A stretch of 43,251 nucleotides of DNA from Bacillota bacterium (GTDB lineage: Bacteria; Bacillota; Clostridia; Lachnospirales; Lachnospiraceae): positions 1-43,251 of the forward strand of contig JAEXGM010000075.1 of assembly GCA_023450835.1 (NCBI GenBank), in the 5' to 3' direction. The notes beneath the pieces were generated by a model. That model made no database searches and was not told where the DNA came from. It saw only the letters and a program-made list of their open reading frames with translations. How positions within the stretch are numbered: position 1 is the stretch's first letter; every line of letters starts with the position of its first letter. This document shows positions 16,040 to 26,200 of this stretch, piece after piece. A program made the position numbers and the translations under genes.

Positions 16040-16099
16040 CTTATCATTATCTCTGTTTACTGCTGTTTCATTCACGCATTAAAAGAGTATATTTTTTTA

Positions 16100-16822
16100 T
16101 TATTCACCATATTTTGAAACAATAATCTTTTCAATTACAACATCTGCTACAGGCTTATCACTTGAATCGGTTTGAGTAGCTGCTATGGAGTCTACGACAT
16201 CCATCCCGTCATATACTTGCCCGAAAACAGTATGCGCACGGTAAAGCCATGGAGTACCGCCAAGCTTACTATAGCCTTCAATAGCATCATCACTAAATTT
16301 ATTTCCATATTGCTGTACTACTGCATCCATAGTTGCTTTGTCATAGGTATCCTTGTCCTGAACAATGAAGAACTGACTTCCGTTTGTGTCTGCTCCGCTG
16401 TTTGCCATACAAAGAGCACCTCTGTAAGGCTGAAGATTATCTGAGAACTCATCCTCAAAGGCTCCGCCCCAGATACTTTCTCCTCCCATACCGGTTCCTG
16501 TAGGGTCTCCGCCCTGAATCATAAAGTTATCCATTACCCTATGAAATATCAATCCGTCATAATACCCTTTAGTTGCATGGGTCGTAAAGTTTTCTACTGC
16601 CTTAGGAGCTTCTTTGTCAAAGAACTTTACATGAACAGAGCCAAAACCTTTTATTACGATTTCTGCAACAGTATCTCCCTTTTTAGGATCTGCCACCTGT
16701 GCCTTATAACCAGTTGCACTTGCACTTCCGCCTGTTTTTCCATTCTTTATCGCAGCTACGATACCTACTGCAGCAATTAGGATAATTAAAACGACTAAAA
16801 TTGTAACCTGATTTTTTTTCAT
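16100..16822 (-). CDS. Peptidyl-prolyl cis-trans isomerase, cyclophilin type, membrane-anchored
   Basis: A 240-residue cyclophilin that speeds proline isomerisation. A hydrophobic N-terminal segment (about 7-26) without a lipobox suggests a membrane anchor with the catalytic domain outside. Active-site motifs are present: FHRVMDNFMIQGGDPTGTG, then GALCMANSGADTNGSQFFI and the HTVFGQVYDGMDVVDSI region. The length and insert pattern match Clostridia cyclophilins. It is a single gene between the flavodoxin-like gene and the two-component system, with its own terminator. Confidence 0.93.
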   Translation of the reverse strand: MKKNQVTILVVLIILIAAVGIVAAIKNGKTGGSASATGYKAQVADPKKGDTVAEIVIKGFGSVHVKFFDKEAPKAVENFTTHATKGYYDGLIFHRVMDNFMIQGGDPTGTGMGGESIWGGAFEDEFSDNLQPYRGALCMANSGADTNGSQFFIVQDKDTYDKATMDAVVQQYGNKFSDDAIEGYSKLGGTPWLYRAHTVFGQVYDGMDVVDSIAATQTDSSDKPVADVVIEKIIVSKYGE

Positions 16823-16922
16823 GCTGTACTATTTCCCTTCCTCTTATTGACTCCCACAAGTATCCCAAGTTAATTTGTGATACCGGTCAGCTTAGGCTGT
16901 ACTGCCTTCCCTATTATCCCGT

Positions 16923-16951
16923 AAGAAGCGATTAATTCTGCAGCGCTTCTT
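16923..16951 (+). other. Stem-loop upstream of the cyclophilin gene
   Basis: AAGAAGCG / CGCTTCTT, 8-bp stem with a 13-nt loop, followed on the plus strand by TTATTCC. It lies between the flavodoxin-like gene and the cyclophilin gene, both on the minus strand. A terminator role for the upstream minus-strand gene is possible but the T-run is on the other side. Confidence 0.35.
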
Positions 16952-17026
16952 TTATTCCTCAAGAATTTATGATAACACAGCAGAAGCTTTCCGTCAATTT
17001 TCAAAGATATACTTTATCCGACAAAT

Positions 17027-17674
17027 TTAAGCTTTTACCGCAAGCTGTTTTCCTATTTCAAAAGCTTCCTGAAGGTCCAGAGGAAATTGCTCTTTTCTTA
17101 CTCTTTCCTTTTCTTCTGCTGAAAAACGGGTGGCATTATATTTATCATAGTCTTTAAATTGATAGGTATCACAGGATGCCATAATTTTGGACTCTGCTCT
17201 TAATAGTCCTCCGATAAGACCCTGATTTCTCTCTGCCAAGGTTTTATATGCCGCTTCATAATGCTCTTTTGGAACATTCATGGTATAGATAAAAGCAGAT
17301 GGAATGCTTCTCTTTAGCAATTCCCTTTCTCCTTCATTATAGGATAATATAGGGAAGAGAAGCCTTTCCAAAAAAGAACGGATTTCTCCTGTCACATCAG
17401 AAAAATATATGGGAGAACCGATTAAAAGTGCATCGCATTTTAAGATTTCCTCCAGAACATCCTTTAAATCATCCTTTACAACGCAAAGCCCTTTGCAGTC
17501 ATTCCCCTTCTTCTTACAGGCAAAACAACTCACACAGCCTGTATATTCCAAATCGTATAAATGATAGAGCTTCGTTTTTGCTCCGCTTTCTTCTGCTCCT
17601 TCTAAGGCTCGTTTTAATAATTCCGCTGTGTTTCCTTTTTTTCTCGGACTTCCATTGATTGCAATAACCTTCAT
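17027..17674 (-). CDS. Flavodoxin-fold NAD(P)H-dependent FMN reductase-like protein
   Basis: A 215-residue flavoprotein of the iron-sulfur flavoprotein/NADPH-dependent FMN reductase group. The FMN phosphate loop is GSPRKKGNTAELL at about 7-19. It has a Cys pattern GCVSCFACKKKGNDCKG at about 47-63, which in some relatives binds an Fe-S cluster. LLIGSPIYFSDVTGEIRSFLERL is the second flavin-contact region. I prefer the second ATG (17674), 8 bases after AGGAGG. Its substrate (quinone, nitro-compound or disulfide) is unknown. It follows the MprF-like gene on the same strand. Confidence 0.88.
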   Translation of the reverse strand: MKVIAINGSPRKKGNTAELLKRALEGAEESGAKTKLYHLYDLEYTGCVSCFACKKKGNDCKGLCVVKDDLKDVLEEILKCDALLIGSPIYFSDVTGEIRSFLERLLFPILSYNEGERELLKRSIPSAFIYTMNVPKEHYEAAYKTLAERNQGLIGGLLRAESKIMASCDTYQFKDYDKYNATRFSAEEKERVRKEQFPLDLQEAFEIGKQLAVKA

Positions 17675-17755
17675 CATATTTTCCTCCTTTAATATGTTTG
17701 ATTTTGGTGTTCATTATTCTATGTTTCAATGCAGCTGCCGCCAGCGCTCCTGTAC

Positions 17756-19459
17756 TTATTGCTTATCCAGTTTCAGCAGGTTAGGCAGTATTGTCTTAAA
17801 CATATTCTTTGGCATTTGAACTTTTAGGATAGCATAACCAAAATTCAGTGAAAAGGGTCTTGGACTAAAAGCCAGATATCTGGGCTGCCAGTCTGTCGGT
17901 CCGTATTTTAATTTTGCATGATGCAAAGCCCTAAAGTCATAGGTCTGATTCATGTTTTCATAAATAAAGGTAAAGACTTTTTCCGTAAAGCTGGAATTCT
18001 GCTCTTTAGGGATATTATACAAAGGGGAAAGGCCCATATTGCCCCAAAGAACCCCTTCTTCTTTCATAATCATAAAAGCATCATAAATTATTTTCTCCAA
18101 TACTCCCTGGGGCGCATTGCTTCTCCTTCTGGTAACGTCTGCAAGATAGCCCTTTCCTTCCATGTAAGGCAGAAATACCACAAATCCAAGCATCTCTCCT
18201 TCAGCGTTAAGCGCATAGAAATACCTTCGGTCCATGGGCTCATTCAACCCCATGCCGCCAAGCATAAAGCCCATTTCCACTCCGCCTTTTTGTGACAGCC
18301 ATTCCTCTGTTATGGATTGCATCTGCTTTTCAATCAAGTGCTCTTTCTTATCATGGGGGTTATACTCAAGAACTGTTATCCCCTCTTTGTTAGCATGGTT
18401 AATAGCAGCCCTTACCTTTGCTGCCCTTCCGCCTGCAAGATTATAGTCGGAAAGCAAAAAACAGGCATCTTCACCGTACTTTGCTATTCCGAATCCCGCC
18501 ATTTTAAGAAGGGAATAGAACTTATCTGTTATATTAATAAATAAGATATCATAGCTGTTCTTTCTGCAAAAATCAGTTATTTCCCATAAAAAGAGCAGCC
18601 CGTCTTTTCCATCACATATCATGTCCCCGCATACGGTAAATACGTTTCCCGCCAGATTATAAGCACATACTCCCTCAACTCTGCTGCCAAAGAAATACTT
18701 TTTGTCATTTTCCAGAGCCAGGTAGGCCATGGGGTTATCGCCGTACTTTAATACCAGCTGGCGTGCCTTATGTTTTCCCTGCTTGTTAACAATAGGGTTA
18801 TATACAAGGGGTTTTAGCAAAAGAAAAGCAGATGCCATAATACATATCCAGTTAATGATAATGAGGGTGTCACCATAGAATTTTCCGGCGTGCCCTTTAA
18901 TGTCCAGACTATCGGTGTCCATTAATACCAAGAGTTTTACAGAGCTGTAGATGGCGTCATAGATAGAGTGAATACTGCGGATATCCGCCTTTAGCAGGAA
19001 TAAACCGATAGCCGCATTGGACAGCACCAATAAAAAGGAACACAGAATAAAACCGATGGCCCGCTTTACCGTTATCCGGTCACTGCTTCTTGCAAAGTCT
19101 TTATAGGAAGCTAAAAGTACGGCCAGTACAAAGATGTCACCCAGAACTGTGTGAAACGGCAGTACCTGATGCCTTGCAAGATGATAAGTCAACCCAACTG
19201 TCAATGCAATGATTTCAATGAGCCATGCCAAACGTACTCTTTTATAGAGCCTGTATACCAAGAGAAGCATAAGGGTACCGGACAGAAAGGGAAGAATACC
19301 CCGGGGCTGCGCCGGAAGAGGCATTTGTACCCCATTTATCACATTATGCAGACTGCCGTGTCTTCTTATCGGCAGAGCTATGGCAATATTTTTTAAAGCT
19401 ACCAGAATCAATAAGACCATCGTGATATTCTGCAGCATTCTTTTTATAAAGGTCTTCAT
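17756..19459 (-). CDS. Membrane protein with C-terminal DUF2156 (phosphatidylglycerol lysyltransferase-like) domain
   Basis: A 567-residue protein from the ATG at 19459, supported by AAAGGAA; upstream starts lack a site. The N-terminal half has about six hydrophobic segments, and the C-terminal 300 residues form a GNAT-like LPG_synthase_C/DUF2156 domain (for example DNPMAYLALENDKKYFFG, VCAYNLAGNVFTVCGDMIC, and GYLADVTRRRSNAPQGVLEKI). MprF proteins with this domain move an amino acid from aminoacyl-tRNA to phosphatidylglycerol and protect against cationic peptides. It is shorter than typical MprF (about 850), with fewer membrane helices, so the acceptor lipid may differ. Divergent from the glycosidase gene at 19656. 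Confidence 0.82.
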   Translation of the reverse strand: MKTFIKRMLQNITMVLLILVALKNIAIALPIRRHGSLHNVINGVQMPLPAQPRGILPFLSGTLMLLLVYRLYKRVRLAWLIEIIALTVGLTYHLARHQVLPFHTVLGDIFVLAVLLASYKDFARSSDRITVKRAIGFILCSFLLVLSNAAIGLFLLKADIRSIHSIYDAIYSSVKLLVLMDTDSLDIKGHAGKFYGDTLIIINWICIMASAFLLLKPLVYNPIVNKQGKHKARQLVLKYGDNPMAYLALENDKKYFFGSRVEGVCAYNLAGNVFTVCGDMICDGKDGLLFLWEITDFCRKNSYDILFINITDKFYSLLKMAGFGIAKYGEDACFLLSDYNLAGGRAAKVRAAINHANKEGITVLEYNPHDKKEHLIEKQMQSITEEWLSQKGGVEMGFMLGGMGLNEPMDRRYFYALNAEGEMLGFVVFLPYMEGKGYLADVTRRRSNAPQGVLEKIIYDAFMIMKEEGVLWGNMGLSPLYNIPKEQNSSFTEKVFTFIYENMNQTYDFRALHHAKLKYGPTDWQPRYLAFSPRPFSLNFGYAILKVQMPKNMFKTILPNLLKLDKQ

Positions 19460-19655
19460 GATTCCTTTCCTTCCTTTTCCTGTTAGTACATGAACTTTCT
19501 GCCATTGTACTACCTCTGATAACATTTTTCAAGCCACATGGCAGGTGCACTTGCGGAAATTGGAATTAATCCACAGAAAAATCACAGTTTCCTAACAGCC
19601 TGAACATATTATCTGCCTATACTAAAGTTCATAAACCAACGAAAGGAGTTACATC

Positions 19656-20579
19656 TTGCAGAAAGAAAAAAAACATAATAAGAAACTGATTATCATTCTG
19701 ACTCTGGTTATTGTACTGGTGGGTTCATCCCTTTACTGGGCGGCCAACCGCTATCTTATACAGCATATAAAAGTTAATGACGCACTGGAGACCGCCGATA
19801 CCGGAACAGAAAATTCTGATACAGAATATACCGCAGATGACTGGAATTACAACAGTGATTCCGTAACAATTAAAATCAATAAAGTATCCACCGGCACAGG
19901 TGATGACACCATTACCTATTACGTAGCGGATGTTACCCTGAAAGATTCCTCCAGCTTAAAGTCAGCTTTTGCTGACAATAAATTCGGTCAGAATATTGTG
20001 GAGTATACCTCCGAAATCGCCAGTGCAAATAATGCTATCTTTGCAATTAACGGTGACTATTATGGTTTCCGGGATGATGGAATCGTAATTCGAAACGGTA
20101 AAATCTTTCGGGATACTCCGGCCAGAACAGGCCTGGCATTCTACAATGACGGCTCTATGAAAATATATGACGAGACCCAGACAACTGCGGAAGAATTGGT
20201 CGCAGCAGGTGTAACACAGACTCTCTCCTTTGGTCCTGCTCTGGTAGAAAACAGTAAAACCGTTGAAAATCTCGGAAAAGTTGAGATTGATACGAACTTT
20301 GGTAACCACACGATCCAGGGCTCTAATCCAAGAACCGGCATCGGTATCATAAGCCCCAACCATTATGTTTTTGTCGTAGTGGACGGACGAAGCAGCGGGT
20401 ACAGTAAAGGAATGACCCTTGATGAATTTTCTGATTTATTTGTAAGCCTTGGCTGTACGGATGCTTACAATTTGGACGGCGGCGGTTCCTCTACCATGTA
20501 TTTTATGGGCAAAGTTGTGAACAACCCCTTAGGAAAAAACCAGGAACGCGGTGTAAGTGATATTCTCTACATCGGATAA
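19656..20579 (+). CDS. Phosphodiester glycosidase family (NAGPA domain) exported protein
   Basis: A 307-residue protein with a single N-terminal membrane anchor (about 9-28) and an extracellular NAGPA domain. That domain in other proteins removes alpha-N-acetylglucosamine or similar sugars from phosphodiesters in cell-wall or exopolysaccharide material. The motif YNLDGGGSSTMYF near the C-terminus and FAINGDYYGFR at about 128-138 are typical. The start is TTG at 19656, 7 bases after AAAGGAG. The next gene begins 9 bases after its stop, so the two form an operon. Together they point to modification of a surface glycan or teichoic-acid-like polymer. Confidence 0.88.
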   Translation: MQKEKKHNKKLIIILTLVIVLVGSSLYWAANRYLIQHIKVNDALETADTGTENSDTEYTADDWNYNSDSVTIKINKVSTGTGDDTITYYVADVTLKDSSSLKSAFADNKFGQNIVEYTSEIASANNAIFAINGDYYGFRDDGIVIRNGKIFRDTPARTGLAFYNDGSMKIYDETQTTAEELVAAGVTQTLSFGPALVENSKTVENLGKVEIDTNFGNHTIQGSNPRTGIGIISPNHYVFVVVDGRSSGYSKGMTLDEFSDLFVSLGCTDAYNLDGGGSSTMYFMGKVVNNPLGKNQERGVSDILYIG

Positions 20580-20588
20580 GGAGGTTTT

Positions 20589-21626
20589 ATGCTAACAATA
20601 ATAATTCCGGCATATGAACCGGATAATAAAATGCTTGCTTTAATCGATTCTCTGGAAGCCAATCCGGATTTGAACAAGGATATGAAGATTCTCATAATAA
20701 ATGACGGAAGTTCCAGGGAATATGAACATATTTTCACAAAAGCAGTGAAAAAAGGCTGTATTAAACTTACCCATGAAAAAAATCTCGGAAAGGGAGCCGC
20801 TCTTAAGACAGCCTTTTCTTATCTATTAGAATCCGGCTACCAGGGCTCTGTGGTATGTGCGGACTGTGATGGCCAGCACCATCCCGAGGATATAAAGAAG
20901 GTGGCTTCCTCCCTGCCTGACAGCACGAAATCCCTTGTTTTAGGATGCCGTGATTTTGTCGGCAAGGTTCCTCTTAAAAGCCGCTTTGGCAACTCTCTGA
21001 CAGGCGCTGTTTATTCCCTTATCTCCGGGCAGAAGCTTAAGGATACACAGACAGGTCTGCGGGCATTTTCCTCCGAGCTGCTTCCCTGGTTGATAAGTAT
21101 TAAAGGAAGCCGTTACGAATACGAAATGAACCAGCTGTTAGAAGCAAAAGCCGCTCATGTAACTCTTTGCTGCATTCCTATTGAGACAATTTACGAAAAC
21201 AAAAATTCCGGCAGCCACTTTCATCCTGTAAGAGACTCCATCCGCATCTATATGCCAATATTAAAATATCTGATGTCTTCTCTTATGGCAGGTGTCATAG
21301 ACTTTGTTCTTTTGTTTCTCTTTATGAAACTTTCGGATAGTCTGCTGTTCTCCGTCATCGCCGCAAGAGTCATCAGTTCGGCAGCTAACTTCTTTTGCAA
21401 TAAAATTCTGGTATTTGAAAGAAAAGAGGTTTCCTTAAAGGAAAGTCTGGTAAAATACTACCTATTGGCGGCCTTCATCCTTTTGTGTAATTACACATTG
21501 ATGTACTTTTTCACCAATATGCTTCATATACCTTTGCTAGCCGGTAAAATACTGACTGAAGTCGTCCTTTTCTTTTTCAGTTATCAGATTCAGCGGCTTT
21601 ACATCTTCCGGAAGGAATATGCCTGA
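20589..21626 (+). CDS. Bifunctional glycosyltransferase family 2 / GtrA-like flippase
   Basis: A 345-residue fusion. Residues 1-215 are a GT2 domain with IIPAYEPDNKML, nucleotide-sugar contacts IINDGSS, and the metal-binding VCADCDGQHHPEDI. Residues about 225-345 are a GtrA domain with four membrane helices (FVLLFLFMKLSDSLLFSVI, NFFCNKILVFERKEV). GtrA proteins help move or use undecaprenyl-phosphate sugars, so the pair likely makes a lipid-linked sugar for surface decoration. Same operon as the NAGPA-domain gene. Its stop is only three bases from the stop of the convergent DUF3783 gene. Confidence 0.93.
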   Translation: MLTIIIPAYEPDNKMLALIDSLEANPDLNKDMKILIINDGSSREYEHIFTKAVKKGCIKLTHEKNLGKGAALKTAFSYLLESGYQGSVVCADCDGQHHPEDIKKVASSLPDSTKSLVLGCRDFVGKVPLKSRFGNSLTGAVYSLISGQKLKDTQTGLRAFSSELLPWLISIKGSRYEYEMNQLLEAKAAHVTLCCIPIETIYENKNSGSHFHPVRDSIRIYMPILKYLMSSLMAGVIDFVLLFLFMKLSDSLLFSVIAARVISSAANFFCNKILVFERKEVSLKESLVKYYLLAAFILLCNYTLMYFFTNMLHIPLLAGKILTEVVLFFFSYQIQRLYIFRKEYA

Positions 21627-21629
21627 TTT

Positions 21630-22016
21630 TCACTTAATATCAGTACCGCTCATGGTATCATGTTCCTTTTTCAGTTCTTCATAAAGCCTGGGGGCATTCC
21701 AAAACCGGTTAGTATCGGTCAAAATTGCCTTCAGGCATGATTTTTGTACCCCTGCTTTTCTTAAGGCTGCCAGCACCAGGTCTACTTTTGCACCGGACAG
21801 ACCTGCCATTACTACCATTTCTCCTTCTAATTCATCACCCTCATAGGCTTCTCCTGTTTCAGACATTTCCTTAAAGCCTACCAGACAGCCTATACTTTCC
21901 AGGTAATGCTTTCTTTCAACAGCCTTTACGGCTATATTCAACGGCAGCAGGGCTTTCCCTATTTTTAATCTTTTTTCTCTTAACGGTATATTAAATAATA
22001 GTACGGTTTCTTTCAT
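21630..22016 (-). CDS. DUF3783 domain protein
   Basis: A 128-residue cytoplasmic protein. The first 120 residues match the DUF3783 family by memory: MKETVLLFNIP, VLAALRKAGV and KAILTDTNRFWN are the recurrent segments. Members are common in Clostridia and no function is established. It is convergent with the GT2-GtrA gene with a three-base gap and has its own promoter at 22113-22142. One plausible idea, from the small size and the IxxLLxPLxI pattern, is a regulatory or adapter role; that is inference. Confidence 0.75.
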   Translation of the reverse strand: MKETVLLFNIPLREKRLKIGKALLPLNIAVKAVERKHYLESIGCLVGFKEMSETGEAYEGDELEGEMVVMAGLSGAKVDLVLAALRKAGVQKSCLKAILTDTNRFWNAPRLYEELKKEHDTMSGTDIK

Positions 22017-22112
22017 TTATCTCTTTGCATCTCCTTTGTATTTCCTTTATTTCTTTGCAACAGCTGATTTTCATTCACTGGAATCTATCCTCAATTAATC
22101 TGTTTATACTCT

Positions 22113-22142
22113 ATCATACCATGCATCTTGCTGCTTGTTCAA
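22113..22142 (-). promoter_or_regulatory. Promoter of the DUF3783 gene
   Basis: TTGAAC (22137-22142), 18-base spacer, TATGAT (22113-22118) preceded by TGG (extended -10), on the minus strand, about 100 bases before the ATG. The rest of 22017-22420 holds this, a small hairpin (about 22146-22172) and the acetate transporter promoter. Confidence 0.6.
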
Positions 22143-22329
22143 TCCCCAGTGTGCTGGACGTTTGGCACCTGGACTAACGGCTCAGGCTCCCGCTTCCTTC
22201 CAATGACCGGTCTCATGTATCTGCTGCGGCAGGAACAATATAACTTAAAATATCGTATATTCCAGTATTTCTATCCTTAGAGGGGACCAAATCTATAATT
22301 CGACTTATATAGAAAATAAATTACCTTTC

Positions 22330-22372
22330 TCAACAAATTTATGTTGAATTTTGATATAAGAGATGATATTAT
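22330..22372 (+). promoter_or_regulatory. Promoter and overlapping inverted repeat of the acetate transporter gene
   Basis: TTGAAT (22344-22349), 17-base spacer, TATTAT (22367-22372). The inverted repeat TCAACA-N6-TGTTGA (22330-22347) covers the -35 box, a good place for a repressor. Confidence 0.6.
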
Positions 22373-22420
22373 ATGCCAGGTGCGTTTTCGCATATACAAT
22401 ACGAAAGGATTTTTCAAATA

Positions 22421-23020
22421 ATGTCAACCAAAACATCTCAATCAATCCAGTCAACACCAACAGCCCAATCAACTCCATCTACCATTGCCAATCCAGCTCC
22501 TCTTGGACTTTTAGGATTCGGAATGACTACCTGCCTGCTGAACTTTCACAATGCAGGAATTATTTCTCTATCCATTGTTATTATAGCAATGGGATTTGCA
22601 TTAGGCGGTGCCGCTCAGATTATAGCTGGCATTATGGAATTCAAGAAAAATAACACCTTTGGCGCAACAGCATTCACAGCCTATGGTTTCTTCTGGTGGT
22701 CTTTGATTTTAATCTGGATTAACCCTTTTAAAGGAATTGAAGCTGCTGACTCTAAAAGCATGGGCTTCTACTTAGGTCTCTGGTGTGTGTTCACTCTTTT
22801 TATGTTTATCGGAACTTTAAAACATAACCGTGCCAGCCAGGTAGTTTTCGGCTCTCTTACCGTTTTATTCTTCCTGCTTTCGCTTGCTGACTTTACCGGT
22901 GTAGAATCCATACATACAATTGCCGGATATGTTGGAATATTCTGCGGAGCTTCCGCTATCTATAATTCTATGGGACAGGTTTTAAACCAGGAATTTAAAA
23001 AGACTATTTTACCTTTATAG
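22421..23020 (+). CDS. Acetate/succinate transporter of the GPR1/FUN34/YaaH (SatP) family
   Basis: A 199-residue membrane protein with six hydrophobic segments. The family signature NPAPLGLLGFGMTT is at about 23-36; the ALGGAAQIIAGIMEFKKNNTFGATAF stretch gives further family motifs (here in parts: GAAQIIAGIMEF). SatP-type proteins move acetate or succinate with protons. I start at the ATG at 22421; the frame stays open to 22373 but GAAAGGA precedes the second start. In this organism acetate is a fermentation product, so export or re-uptake fits with Pfl metabolism. It ends at a strong terminator. Confidence 0.92.
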   Translation: MSTKTSQSIQSTPTAQSTPSTIANPAPLGLLGFGMTTCLLNFHNAGIISLSIVIIAMGFALGGAAQIIAGIMEFKKNNTFGATAFTAYGFFWWSLILIWINPFKGIEAADSKSMGFYLGLWCVFTLFMFIGTLKHNRASQVVFGSLTVLFFLLSLADFTGVESIHTIAGYVGIFCGASAIYNSMGQVLNQEFKKTILPL

Positions 23021-23040
23021 TTTAACTCTTAATATAAAAA

Positions 23041-23080
23041 GAAAAAGGACCTGAAGCATTTACTGTTCAAGTCCTTTTTC
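23041..23080 (+). terminator. Terminator of the acetate transporter gene
   Basis: GAAAAAGGAC / GTCCTTTTTC stem with an inner TGAA / TTCA pairing, T-rich right arm. It may also serve the convergent galactanase gene. Confidence 0.8.
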
Positions 23081-23207
23081 TATCCAGTTCATTACAAATG
23101 AGAATTATTAAATCCACCCATTAGCTAATCAAAATAAGTTAGAATCATAATAAGTTAGAACCATAATCAAACCCAGCTCTTTAATATTTAGATATTTGCT
23201 ATACCTT

Positions 23208-26200
23208 TCATTTCTTAACTGTAATACTAAACTTTATTGTTTTTTCTGTCTTATTAAAAAGTTTTATGTGTTCAAAGATATATGCTGTTCCAGTTCCTGC
23301 TGCAGTAATTTTTCCATTCTTATCTACCTTTACTATACTTTTATCAGAAGATGTATATGTCACGGTTACAGCACCTATTGCAGAACTGTTGGTTTTGCTG
23401 CTCAGGGAGGGAACAATCTGTAAAGTCTCCGGCAGGTCTATAGTGAGCTTTGATGTTTTTTTCTCCTTTAAAGACAGATTAATCTTATTCACTTTTACCG
23501 TCACCTGGTCTATTAACTTTGTAACTATGCCGCTATCCGCCTTTTCAGGCAGCGCAGCATAATCTGAACAATGAAGAAGGTCTATATCTATATATCCGTT
23601 CTTATCTGTCTGATAAGTATTATACGGCAGACTCTCCAGCTTTCCTGTCTTCTCATTAAAATGATAGAGGTATAGCTTCTCTGTCTTATAATTGCCCTTG
23701 GTATCTTTCTGCAACCGGTCACCGACGAAGATTTTTATCCTGGCCTGTGCAGGCAATACTCCTTTATGACCAAAATTCAGAATCAGCCCACCGGTAAGAT
23801 TCTCTTTATTCTGCTTTAGTATGTTACTTAAGGCTCTATTCTCAGCAATTTTCGTGACATTTACCGCCAGATCAACAGGAATTATCCCATTTTTCGAACC
23901 GGCAAGCTCCGTACCGGAAAAACTCCAGGAATAAAGCTCTTTTCCCGTTTCGTCTTTGACAGAGACCTGAATATCCTTTCCTGTATTTGCCGCTGCTTTT
24001 AAGATATTAGCTGCAAGGTTAATACCAACCTTTAATTTATCACTAATAAGTATTGTATGATCAACGGTTACATCAATGTTAACAGAAGCCGCTTTTTCTG
24101 TGCCTATTTGCTGTGCAAGCTTCTCAGAAGCGACCGGAATTATGACCTCTGCCGGCTTTTTATTCGTTGCTTTCTTCGCCTTATTTAATATCTCCTGGGT
24201 ATTTACCTCTACAGATGCTTTTATCTTATTATCTGCCGTAGTAAAGGAAACCTTTACCGAAACATTGTTTTTACTGCTTGAAATAATATCCGTTACCGGT
24301 GCAGGCGTAGGTTCGGCAGTAGGTATCGGAGTCACTGTATCCTCCGGTGCCTTTGTCGGCTCTTCTGCGGGGGGTGTAGTAGTTGTGATATCCCCTGTTT
24401 TATAAAGGTAAAAATCATCCAGGGTACCCCAACCTCCGCCTGCACATTTGATATATGCTCCTATGGTTACTTCGCCATTTTCCACAACAATATTATTGAC
24501 AGCCGGATTATTCCAGTTTACCCAACCGGATACTCCTGTGGCTTGCTGGTAATTCTTACCGTCTGCCAGAGCGTAGATATACATATCGGGTGAAGCACCG
24601 GCGTCCCCTCCCTGAAGCCATAAGCTAAAGCTGTAAATCCCCGGCTCCAACCCGGTAATAGTCTGTTGGACTTTAAAATCCACACCTGCCGCAGAGTAAT
24701 AATGCAGGGAATAGTCGCCTGTTTTTGCATCAGATGTTTTGTTTTGGTAGTCGGTCTGAGCAGTTCCATTGGTATAAGTAATCTTCCATGGACTTCGATC
24801 GCTGCTTTCAAAGCTTGGATTTACGATATAATTCCTTGGGTTCACAGTAACTGTACAAAGGATTGTCTTTTCATATCCTGCAATAGTGCCGTGCACTTTA
24901 TAGATGCCTGCTCCGCCATTAACGGCAGCCTGCAGCTCGGCTGCATCCCAGGTCACATTTACTTTAGCTTTGGAATTGTCATTGTAGGTTACTTCTGCCC
25001 TCTCCGGTAACTGTATTGTTTCGCCAAGGGTAACACTCAAAGTAACATTCTGAGCCGCATCAATCCGCAAATCTGTGAAGGCCCCTGTATTTACATATTT
25101 AAATACTTTCAAGGATTCGAGAGGGTGACCTGTAAAATCAAATAACGCCTGGTTATCCCAAGAGGAACCTCCATACCAGACTCCCGCGTCCGTCGGATCG
25201 TATTCCTTTGCATAGCTGGAAGCCCATCCGGAACCATATTGCTCCCAGATTAATTTATTTGTCTCAAGCTGGTCCGGGGTGCCTACCGGAATCCATGCAG
25301 GTTCCCAATAAAACACTCCAATGCCCGCCTCTCCTACATTGGCGACCGCCTGAATTACATCCCGCAGGGAATTGGCCTGTCCCTGAACAGTCGGCTGGTA
25401 ATCTGCCAACACGGACCCTTCTTTTATAGTATTGGCATGTCCGTCACCGTCTTCCAAGGTATATGCGTAAGAAGTTTCGGCAACCATAACCTTTTTATGA
25501 TAGGTTGCTGCCACACTGTCTAATACACTTGTCAAGTTCGTCAGGCTGCCATGCCAGTACGGATAATAGGAAGAGGCGAACACATCATAGTCAACTCCAT
25601 TATCATTTAATATCTTCGCATAACTTAAATAGCGCCCGGAAGTCTCAGGATCGGTAAAATGCAAGGCTACTAAAATTGCCGCCCCTGTATTTTCAGAACA
25701 GATATCCCGTACTGCCTTACTTCCCTGGCTGAATAATACACATTTATTGACCCAGTCTGTCTCACCGCAGAAACCGTTATTGGTCTCATTCCCAATCTGA
25801 ACCATTCCAATCTCAATACCATTATCAAGAAGAGCCTGAAGGGATTGCTTGGTATAATCGTACAAAGCTGTCTTTTTCCCTTCCAGTGTCATAGATGACC
25901 ATGCTTTCGGAGCCTTTTGCTTCCCCGGATCCGTCCAGAAATCTGAATAGTGGAAATCCACCAGTAACTTCATACCATACTCTGCTGCTCTCTTTCCTAT
26001 CTTTATTGCAGTCGCAAGATCACAATCGCCGCCTCCATAACCGTTTCCGGAGGCATCATAGGGCGCATTCCATACACGAACACGAACATAATTAACACCG
26101 GCTTCTGATAAGGTCTTAAAGATGTCCTGTTCCTCGCCTGTAGTGCCATAGAATTTTACGCCACTATTCTCCAGGGAGATAATACTTGATACATCTACCC

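Noticed and set aside
24076..24405. 109-codon plus-strand frame inside the galactanase gene
   Set aside because: Shadow of the GH53 linker region; no ribosome site and low-complexity Ser/Val/Gly content.
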